DNA from: Desulfuromonadaceae bacterium
GTDB lineage: Bacteria > Desulfobacterota > Desulfuromonadia > Desulfuromonadales > Syntrophotaleaceae
Assembly (NCBI GenBank): GCA_021107335.1
Contig: JAIOSZ010000024.1
Location: forward strand, 1-11,014
Direction: 5' to 3'
Length of the DNA stretch: 11,014 nucleotides
Below, one piece after another: positions 1 to 5,156 of this stretch. The position numbers and the translations under genes were made by a program. The notes beneath the pieces were generated by a model. The model was not told the DNA's origin. It saw nothing but the letters and a program-made list of their open reading frames with translations, and searched no databases. Within the stretch, counting starts at the first letter, position 1, and every line of letters begins with the position of its first letter.

Positions 1-1
1 G

Positions 2-1267
2 GATGCCTGGCCGGCCTGGCGACGCACATCTCTGGAGGACCGCAGCGAACGAATGCGGGTTCTGGCGGATGAGTTGCGTCGTGACCAGCAGCGTCTGGCT
101 TGTCTGATGGCGGAAGAAATGGGCAAGCCTCTGGCCGAGGGGCGCGCTGAAATAGAAAAATGTGTGTGGGTTTGCGAACATTACGCCGACCATGCGGCTA
201 ACTATCTGGCGCCCCAGGCAGTGGCCAGCGATGCCGGTCGCTCGCAGGTTGCCTTTCGTCCCCTGGGGGCGATCCTAGCGGTGATGCCCTGGAACTTTCC
301 CTTCTGGCAGGTGTTTCGGTTTGCCGCTCCGGCCTTGATGGCCGGCAACGTCGGCTTGCTAAAGCATGCCTCTAATGTGCCCCGTTGTGCTCTCGCCATA
401 GAGCAACTATTTGAACGAGCCGGTTTTCCTGACCAGGTTTTTCGTACTCTGCTGATCGGCTCCGGGCAGGTCGATGAAGTGATTGCTCATCCAGCGGTCC
501 GGGCCGTTACTTTGACCGGCAGTGACCATGCCGGCCGCAAGGTTGCGGCCACGGCTGGCGCCATGCTGAAAAAGAGTGTGTTAGAATTGGGTGGCAGCGA
601 TCCCTTTATCATCATGCCCGATGCCGACCTGGCTGAGGCCGCGGCTCAGGGGGCTCGATCCCGCTGTCTCAATGCAGGGCAGAGCTGTATCGCGGCCAAG
701 CGCTTTATCGTGTTTGATGAAGTTTATGGAAAGTTTCTGGATCTCTTAAAACAGGCTATGGCAGCACTGGAGGTGGGTGATCCGCTGTTGGAAACGACCC
801 AGGTTGGTCCCATGGCGCGCGGTGACCTGCGGGATGAATTACATGGCCAGGTGCAGGCCTCTTTAGCTGAGGGGGCGGCTCTAGTGCTGGGTGGGAAACC
901 TTTGCCTCGGGCCGGCTATTATTATCCTCCTACGATTTTGGCCGACGTCGCACCCGGCATGCCGGCCTATGACCAGGAATTGTTCGGACCGGTGGCGGCG
1001 GTGATACGTGTGTCCAACGAGGCCCAGGCGCTGGCAGTGGCCAACGATACGTCCTTTGGGCTCGGCGCCTCCATCTGGAGCGGTGATAGTCACCGAGCTG
1101 AGGCTTTGGCTGCAGAGATCGAAGCCGGGGCGGTGTTCGTTAACGGCATGGTCAAGAGTGACCCGCGCTTGCCCTTTGGTGGCATTAAGGAGTCGGGCTA
1201 CGGCCGAGAGTTGGCTGATTACGGAATTCGTGAATTTGTCAATGTTCAGACTGTCTGGGTTCGCTAA
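2..1267 (+). CDS. NAD(P)-dependent succinate-semialdehyde-type aldehyde dehydrogenase (5' partial)
   Basis: This is an aldehyde dehydrogenase of the short succinate-semialdehyde dehydrogenase type (GabD1/YneI-like), which oxidises an aldehyde such as succinate semialdehyde to the acid in the cytoplasm using NAD(P)+. The frame is open to the window edge: 17 codons before the first ATG (53) already read like this family ([12 protein letters not shown]), so the true start lies outside. About 421 residues are visible where I expect roughly 455-460. Numbering from the ATG at 53, the family signatures are PWNFP (79-83), the cofactor lysine K104, LTGS (154-157), the general-base glutamate E178 in LELGGSDP, the nucleophile C212 in NAGQSC, and ELFGP (309-313). 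The C-terminal stretch [15 protein letters not shown] is typical of GabD1-type enzymes. All catalytic residues are present. The substrate is inferred from family resemblance, and other small semialdehydes are possible. The next gene starts about 90 bp downstream on the same strand with its own likely promoter. Confidence 0.93.
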   Translation, partial: DAWPAWRRTSLEDRSERMRVLADELRRDQQRLACLMAEEMGKPLAEGRAEIEKCVWVCEHYADHAANYLAPQAVASDAGRSQVAFRPLGAILAVMPWNFPFWQVFRFAAPALMAGNVGLLKHASNVPRCALAIEQLFERAGFPDQVFRTLLIGSGQVDEVIAHPAVRAVTLTGSDHAGRKVAATAGAMLKKSVLELGGSDPFIIMPDADLAEAAAQGARSRCLNAGQSCIAAKRFIVFDEVYGKFLDLLKQAMAALEVGDPLLETTQVGPMARGDLRDELHGQVQASLAEGAALVLGGKPLPRAGYYYPPTILADVAPGMPAYDQELFGPVAAVIRVSNEAQALAVANDTSFGLGASIWSGDSHRAEALAAEIEAGAVFVNGMVKSDPRLPFGGIKESGYGRELADYGIREFVNVQTVWVR

Positions 1268-1317
1268 GAGTCTGGAGCCTATGGTAAGCTCGACAGCCTC
1301 CTCGCATCCGGATAGCC

Positions 1318-1323
1318 TATAAT
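1318..1323 (+). promoter_or_regulatory. Possible sigma-70 -10 box for the L,D-transpeptidase gene
   Basis: A perfect TATAAT lies in the 87-bp gap before the L,D-transpeptidase start. It would place transcription start near 1330, just ahead of the GGAG at 1336-1339. There is no good -35 box at 17 bp spacing (the closest, TCGACA, is 22 bp away), so this is only a plausible promoter that may need an activator. Transcription could also continue from the aldehyde dehydrogenase gene. Confidence 0.35.
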
Positions 1324-1354
1324 AAAATAACAGTCGGAGATGTGTTGCTTAGAT

Positions 1355-3085
1355 ATGGCCTTAAAGATGAATAGATATGCTTTCTCGCTGCTGACAATGC
1401 TGCTGGTGCTGATGACTGCGGCTTCTCCGCAAGCACAGGCGCAGGAACATCTGCAGGCTGATTCTTTAACAGGTCAGCTTCGCCAGCTTTTGGGCGATCC
1501 CGGCCAGCCTGCGGTTTTCAATGTCGGTGGTTACGGCCTGACTCTGGTTGACGAAACCAGCAGCTTTTATCGTCAACGGCATTTTGCAGCGGCTTGGTTT
1601 TCCCCGCAGGGGCTTAGCGTGCAGGGGCGGCGCTTGCTGACGATTTTACAGGGGGCCCAACAGGAGGGGCTGCGACCGGAAGAATATCATGTTAAGACCA
1701 TTAATGTTTTTACAGAACAGTTGTTGATTTTTTATGGGCAAGGGAATCCCGTAGACCCCCTGCAGTTGGCCCGGTTGGATATTCTGCTGACGGATGGTTT
1801 TTTGCGTTATGCCGGCGATGTGACCGGTGGACGGGTCGAAGCGGCCAAGGTTTATCCTGAGGAATGGCGCAATCCGCCTCGCAACACTAATCTGGTGGAG
1901 GTCCTGCAACTGAGCCTGGAGTACGGTCAGGCGGTGGAAGTCTTACAGGATATGCTGCCGAAAGATCCAGCTTATCGGCGTCTGCGCGATTACCTGGCGA
2001 CCTATCGGCGGTTGGCCGCAAAAGGTGGCTGGCCGCAACTTCCAGATGGTCCTCTGGTTCGGCCCAGTGAGAGTGATTGGCGGGTGCCATGGTTGCAGCA
2101 GCATTTGATTCAGACAGGCGATCTGACAGACTTTAACCCGTCGGCTGGGTCGAAATTCGACGAAGCCTCGGTGGATGCCTTGGCACGCTTCCAGGCACGC
2201 CACGGTTTGAAAGCCGATGGCGTGCTGGGCCCAGAAACCTTGGCCGCTCTCAATCTATCGGTCGAGGAGCGGATTCGTCAGATCGAGATCAATCTTGAGC
2301 GTTCACGCTGGCTGTCGCAGGATTTGGGTCAACGCTATCTGGCGGTCAATATCGCTGATTTCAGTCTAGAAGTGGTCGAGGAAGGGGAAGAGGTGCTTGC
2401 CATGCCGGTGGTGGTGGGCACAGATTCTCGCCGGACTTCGGTCTTTTCGGCGAAACTGCGCTACCTTGACTTTGCCCCCTATTGGAATGTGCCGCCAACC
2501 ATTCTAAAAGAAGATAAGTTACCCCTGATTAAAACCGACCTTAACTATATAGCATCCCATCATTTCGAAATCGTCACTCGACGCAACAGGGTATTTCAAC
2601 CAGTCGAGCCGGAGACTGTTGATTGGGAGGGGGTTACGGCGAAGACCTTCCCGGGGATGTTGCGCCAAAAGCCCGGTCCTTGGAATGCGTTGGGGCGGGT
2701 CAAGTTCATGTTTCCCAATAAATTTCATATCTATCTGCACGATACCCCGGCTCGCCATTTGTTCGAGCAGAAGCGGCGTTCCTACAGTTCCGGGTGTATT
2801 CGGGTCAAGCGACCTTTCGATTTGGCTCTGTATCTATTGCAGGACCAGGAAGGCTGGGATGCGCAGCGTATCGAAGAAGCTATGGCCGCAGACGAAACCT
2901 TGCGGGTTCCTCTGGATGAACCGCTGGCGGTGCATATTCTTTATCGTACTGCCTGGGTTGATAGGGAAGGGGGGCTACAATTCCGCAATGATATCTATCA
3001 GCGTGACGTGGTGCTTTACACGGCTCTGCGTCGCCACAATCGTAAAACAGGTGTTTTGGTAGTTTGTAGTTCCATGGTTCGGTAG
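1355..3085 (+). CDS. Exported L,D-transpeptidase, YcbB/LdtD type (YkuD domain)
   Basis: This enzyme makes 3-3 (mDAP-mDAP) cross-links in peptidoglycan in the periplasm and is related to E. coli LdtD (YcbB). Residues 1-30 form a signal peptide (hydrophobic SLLTMLLVLMTAA, then SPQAQAQ). An N-terminal scaffold region follows, then a PG_binding_1 domain (about 240-300, with FDEASVDALARFQARHGL and DGVLGPETLAAL), then the YkuD catalytic domain (about 325-490). The catalytic cysteine is encoded at 2795-2797 in YSSGCIRVKRP, the LdtD variant of the SHGC motif. The partner histidine is in YLHDTP about 19 residues earlier. The C-terminal strand region (EPLAVHILYRTAWVD, FRNDIYQRD) also matches LdtD. Start choice: the ATG at 1340 abuts GGAG (1336-1339) with no spacer, so I prefer the ATG at 1355; 1367 is also possible. 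Length (576 residues) fits the family. It ends before a bidirectional terminator. Confidence 0.93.
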   Translation: MALKMNRYAFSLLTMLLVLMTAASPQAQAQEHLQADSLTGQLRQLLGDPGQPAVFNVGGYGLTLVDETSSFYRQRHFAAAWFSPQGLSVQGRRLLTILQGAQQEGLRPEEYHVKTINVFTEQLLIFYGQGNPVDPLQLARLDILLTDGFLRYAGDVTGGRVEAAKVYPEEWRNPPRNTNLVEVLQLSLEYGQAVEVLQDMLPKDPAYRRLRDYLATYRRLAAKGGWPQLPDGPLVRPSESDWRVPWLQQHLIQTGDLTDFNPSAGSKFDEASVDALARFQARHGLKADGVLGPETLAALNLSVEERIRQIEINLERSRWLSQDLGQRYLAVNIADFSLEVVEEGEEVLAMPVVVGTDSRRTSVFSAKLRYLDFAPYWNVPPTILKEDKLPLIKTDLNYIASHHFEIVTRRNRVFQPVEPETVDWEGVTAKTFPGMLRQKPGPWNALGRVKFMFPNKFHIYLHDTPARHLFEQKRRSYSSGCIRVKRPFDLALYLLQDQEGWDAQRIEEAMAADETLRVPLDEPLAVHILYRTAWVDREGGLQFRNDIYQRDVVLYTALRRHNRKTGVLVVCSSMVR

Positions 3086-3106
3086 CAGGTTTTGCGGTTG
3101 TTGAAA

Positions 3107-3157
3107 AGTGTATCTTGCCACACATCTGGGGCGCCCCAGATTGTGGCATGCTACACT
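3107..3157. repeat. 51-bp interrupted palindrome between convergent genes
   Basis: The core ATCTGGGGC/GCCCCAGAT (3124-3141) is a perfect 18-bp palindrome. It is extended by TGCCAC/GTGGCA (3116-3121 and 3143-3148) across a 2:1 bulge, then by AGTGTA/TACACT (3107-3112 and 3152-3157) across a 3-nt mismatch. No T-run follows directly. It may act as a strong 3' stem for the L,D-transpeptidase mRNA (a rho-independent terminator helper or RNA-end stabiliser), or it may be a dispersed palindromic repeat. Confidence 0.7.
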
Positions 3158-3173
3158 ATAGATTTTAATATTT

Positions 3174-3210
3174 AATAGCCATCGCCTAGTTAGGCGATGG
3201 CTATTTTATT
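3174..3210. terminator. Bidirectional intrinsic terminator
   Basis: A perfect inverted repeat AATAGCCATCGCCTA/TAGGCGATGGCTATT (3174-3188 and 3191-3205) gives a stem of about 13 bp with a 6-nt loop. It is followed by TTATT on the plus strand and by an A/T-rich tail (TAAATATTAAAA) on the minus strand. It sits between the stops of the convergent L,D-transpeptidase (3085) and TraB-family (3220) genes and can serve both. Confidence 0.85.
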
Positions 3211-3219
3211 AGGTTGAGT

Positions 3220-4395
3220 TTAGATCAGGTTTTTTAACCAGGAAAAAGCCACCAAGGTGCCGAGGGAGGACCCGAGGGAGGAAAAGAAAAAAACCAGCAA
3301 GACCCGGGTTAAGCGATTGCTCCACCAGCCTCTGGCGGTAGCGAGGTCGTCACCTGCCTCTTCCAAGTCCCGGACGGTTGGCCCGGCAATCATTGCCTGG
3401 ACTAATCCAGTAACGAAGCCTGCGCCGATAGTGGGGTTAAGCGAAGTGATAGGCGCTGCGACAAAGGCGGTGACGACGGTCAGAGGATGGCCCAGTGCCA
3501 GAACGGTACCTGCCGCCGAGAACAGACCGTTGGCCAAAACCCAGGCGATAGCCGCTTCGGTCAGGCGGCTACGGTCTCCGAACAGGAAGCCGACAACGAA
3601 CAATCCCAGTACCACCGCCGGAATAACCCAGGGTAGAATTCTAGAAAGCAGTGGCTTAGGAGGAATTTGGGACAGTTCGGCAATGCAGTCGGGGTCACCC
3701 GGTTCAGCGAGGCGGCGACGAATGCCGGGCACGTGGGCTGCACCGACCACAGCCACCAGGCGCTTCCCTGGGGCCTGGCGCATATGCTCTGCCATATATT
3801 GATCCCGCTCGTCGACCAGAACAGTCTTCATCGACGGCAGTATATCGCCCATTTCGTCCAACATGGCCGTCAGGGTGTCGCCTTGTCGCAGAGCAGTCAG
3901 TTGCTCTTCATCGAGCTCTTGCGATTCGAACAGGCCGCTAAACAGCGCTGCAAACACCTGTAGTTTCTTCCATAGTCCCGTTTTACGCCAGGCGCGCAGC
4001 AAGGTGGTGCGAATCTCCCGGTCAATAAGGCAGATTTCGGCTCCCTGCTCTTTAGCCACCTCGGCGGCGGCTGCCAGTTCGGCACCCGGCTTTACACCGG
4101 TCTGCAGCCCCATTCTCTTTTGGAAGGCAGACAAGGCCAGGTTGGCCAGTAAAAAGGCGCCTTGGCCTTGGCGAATGGCCTTGACCAAGTCCAGCGATTG
4201 CCAAGCTTTGGTGTCGGTCAGGGACCGGTAACGCTGCGGGTCCAGTTCGATGCAGACGCTGTCGGGGGCCTCCTCGGCAATGACTCGGCGGACCGTATCA
4301 ACTGAATCTCGGGAAATGTGAGCGGTCCCGATCAGGACGATTTCCTTATCCGCAACTTTCAGACGATAGATGTCAGAGTTAGCCTTGGTATCCAT
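3220..4395 (-). CDS. TraB/PrgY family membrane protein
   Basis: This 391-residue protein belongs to the TraB/PrgY branch of the TraB/GumN/Tiki superfamily. Plasmid-borne members reduce extracellular sex pheromone in enterococci, and the superfamily includes metal-dependent proteases, but the role of chromosomal bacterial copies is not established. The two family GxxH motifs are GTAH (23-26) and GAAH (218-221). The conserved acidic motif CIELDPQRY (E50) and IDREIRTTLLRAW (124-136) are also present. The C-terminal third carries several hydrophobic segments (about 253-272, 282-302, 305-340, 363-388), so the conserved N-terminal domain is anchored to the membrane. The ATG at 4395 has only a weak A-rich upstream region without a clear Shine-Dalgarno. 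It starts about 50 bp after the terminator of the 6S-like RNA on the same strand and may rely partly on read-through. Family assignment is firm; biochemical function is not. Confidence 0.9.
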   Translation of the reverse strand: MDTKANSDIYRLKVADKEIVLIGTAHISRDSVDTVRRVIAEEAPDSVCIELDPQRYRSLTDTKAWQSLDLVKAIRQGQGAFLLANLALSAFQKRMGLQTGVKPGAELAAAAEVAKEQGAEICLIDREIRTTLLRAWRKTGLWKKLQVFAALFSGLFESQELDEEQLTALRQGDTLTAMLDEMGDILPSMKTVLVDERDQYMAEHMRQAPGKRLVAVVGAAHVPGIRRRLAEPGDPDCIAELSQIPPKPLLSRILPWVIPAVVLGLFVVGFLFGDRSRLTEAAIAWVLANGLFSAAGTVLALGHPLTVVTAFVAAPITSLNPTIGAGFVTGLVQAMIAGPTVRDLEEAGDDLATARGWWSNRLTRVLLVFFFSSLGSSLGTLVAFSWLKNLI

Positions 4396-4445
4396 TTGTT
4401 TTTATTACCATTTTTGGGTCATGATTGACGAACCGGGGATGCTGA

Positions 4446-4476
4446 AAAAAGAAAAGCGCCGAACTATACGACGCTT
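4446..4476 (-). terminator. Intrinsic terminator of the 6S-like RNA
   Basis: Read on the minus strand, an 8-bp stem AAGCGTCG/CGGCGCTT (one G-U pair) with a 7-nt loop is followed by TTTCTTTTTT. It lies directly after the 3' end of the folded RNA and before the TraB-family gene. The stem occupies 4454-4476 and the T-rich tail runs down to about 4444. Confidence 0.8.
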
Positions 4477-4478
4477 AA

Positions 4479-4674
4479 ATCTCTCAGCTCTCCACACCTG
4501 CCGTGGGTCCTTAGGCCTCTTGCGAGTCCTAAATAAGTGGGGTTTCTTGTGAATCGCATCAGGCGTCCCAATGTACTCTTGGGCTGGCACACCGCGCTCC
4601 TGAAAAAACCCCGGGTCGAAAGTATTCCGCAAGGGCGTGCTGACCTCACTTGCAGGGCAGAGAGCATTCTAGAT
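4479..4674 (-). ncRNA. ssrS: 6S RNA-like regulatory RNA (about 196 nt)
   Basis: 6S RNA binds sigma-70 RNA polymerase by imitating an open promoter. This gene has no convincing ORF but has a strong promoter, an intrinsic terminator and the 6S architecture. The ends pair (AUCU/AGAU), then GCUCUC (4665-4660) with GAGAGC (4492-4487), then CCUGC (4656-4652) with GCAGG (4501-4497). A large central bubble follows. Its 3' side carries a small hairpin (4532-4511: UUAGG/CCUAA and CUC/GAG around a GCAA tetraloop), as in proteobacterial 6S RNAs. Beyond the bubble, GGGGUUU pairs with AAACCCC (4612-4606 with 4545-4539), and the tip is a CCCAA/UUGGG hairpin (4583-4567). Length is close to the 180-200 nt usual for 6S. 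The call rests on hand folding and length, so another structured sRNA cannot be excluded. The usual enterobacterial neighbour ygfA is absent. Confidence 0.72.
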
Positions 4675-4680
4675 AACCCC

Positions 4681-4709
4681 ACTATAGACAAAAGCTATTT
4701 TTGTTTCAA
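4681..4709 (-). promoter_or_regulatory. Sigma-70 promoter of the 6S-like RNA
   Basis: On the minus strand TTGAAA (-35, 4709-4704) and TATAGT (-10, 4686-4681) are separated by exactly 17 bp, each with one mismatch to consensus. The start would be an A at 4674, which coincides with the first base of the outermost pairing of the folded RNA. This independent agreement between promoter and structure strengthens both calls. Confidence 0.8.
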
Positions 4710-4718
4710 TGAATAATT

Positions 4719-4845
4719 GATGGCGCCTCAAAAAGTCCGCCCTACGACGTTACGGCGTTTTTTCAGGACCTCGACATACTAGATGTATGCCTTCACTCCT
4801 GAAAAAACACCAAGCCTTGTAGGACGAAATTTTTGCTTAGCCATC
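4719..4845. repeat. 127-bp imperfect palindromic intergenic element (MITE/REP-like)
   Basis: The left arm (4730-4768, including TTTTTTCAGGA) and the right arm (4797-4834, including TCCTGAAAAAAC) are an imperfect inverted repeat of about 38 bp per arm. The outer ends GATGGC (4719-4724) and GCCATC (4840-4845) extend it. The centre holds a small hairpin CATAC-TAGAT-GTATG (4775-4789). It encodes nothing. Such self-complementary units are usually dispersed in many copies through a genome (MITE- or REP-type), but only one copy is in this window, so that is inference. Its left end lies about 10 bp from the -35 box of the 6S-like RNA. Confidence 0.65.
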
Positions 4846-4890
4846 CTCTAGATTTGTGCGAATGCATCAATAATTGACGGCCCGAAATGG

Positions 4891-4905
4891 TGGGCGGCGG
4901 TTTGC
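4891..4905 (+). promoter_or_regulatory. Possible sigma-54 (-24/-12) promoter
   Basis: TGG at 4891-4893 and TTGC at 4902-4905 match the invariant GG and GC of the consensus TGGCACG-N4-TTGC with the required 10 bp between them; the CAC positions do not match. It faces the short ORFs and the large diguanylate cyclase. A TATAAA at 4929-4934 is an alternative -10 box, without a good -35. No enhancer-binding site was recognised. Confidence 0.25.
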
Positions 4906-4974
4906 CCAAATAGTAGTCGAGGTAGCCTATAAATTCCTTCGGCAAGGATGGTCTCACAACGGGGAAGGAAGAAA

Positions 4975-5031
4975 ATGCTCATCATACCAATGGCTTTGTT
5001 GGCTTGTATTTTGCTGTATGTCATCCGGTAG
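4975..5031 (+). CDS. Possible 18-codon hydrophobic leader peptide
   Basis: ATG at 4975 is preceded by a near-ideal Shine-Dalgarno (GGGGAAGGAA, 4961-4970) at normal spacing, the best ribosome site in this leader. The reading frame encodes MLIIPMALLACILLYVIR and stops at TAG (5029-5031), 5 nt before the ATG of the next small ORF. The peptide is almost entirely hydrophobic and ends in arginine, like a single membrane helix. I recognise no family. It may be a real small membrane peptide, a translational leader for the downstream genes, or the remains of a decayed gene. Confidence rests on the ribosome site and spacing only. Confidence 0.3.
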   Translation: MLIIPMALLACILLYVIR

Positions 5032-5036
5032 GGATC

Positions 5037-5153
5037 ATGGTTCCGGTTTTAAGTCAATTTTCCGAAATATACAAGATCGGCTTTGGTCCTGCGCAGGTTC
5101 TGCAAAATATGGCAGGGCCGGCAATGGCTATGCCAACATATAGACAAGGTTGA
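5037..5153 (+). CDS. Possible 38-codon ORF coupled to the diguanylate cyclase
   Basis: ATG at 5037 follows the 18-codon ORF's stop by 5 nt, with GGTAGGGA just upstream as a possible but tight ribosome site. The frame ends at TGA 5151-5153, 3 nt before the ATG of the large cyclase, whose own Shine-Dalgarno (AAGG, 5146-5149) lies within the last codons of this ORF. The product contains IGFGPAQVLQNMAGPAMAMP. The GPA...AGPA..LP pattern faintly recalls a motif of COG0701-type permeases, so a gene remnant is an alternative. No upstream sequence of such a permease is visible. Function unknown. Confidence 0.3.
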   Translation: MVPVLSQFSEIYKIGFGPAQVLQNMAGPAMAMPTYRQG

Positions 5154-5156
5154 TCA

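Noticed and set aside
3257..3802. 181-codon ORF antisense to the TraB-family gene
   Set aside because: Pro/Arg/Ser-rich shadow frame of a well-recognised gene; no ribosome site or domain.
4405..4691. Several 60-75 codon ORFs on both strands over this stretch
   Set aside because: They overlap the 6S-like RNA, its terminator and promoter, have no ribosome sites worth noting and unremarkable protein sequence; the RNA explains the region better.
4874..5143. An 89-codon plus-strand ORF before the large cyclase
   Set aside because: No Shine-Dalgarno, Cys/Trp/Ser-rich unnatural composition, and it runs out of frame with the short ORF that does have a strong ribosome site.
4846..5156. A c-di-GMP (GEMM) riboswitch in the cyclase leader or in 8880-9073
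   Set aside because: I looked for the conserved GEMM core around its two helices and its GNRA-loop/receptor pattern and did not find it in either region.
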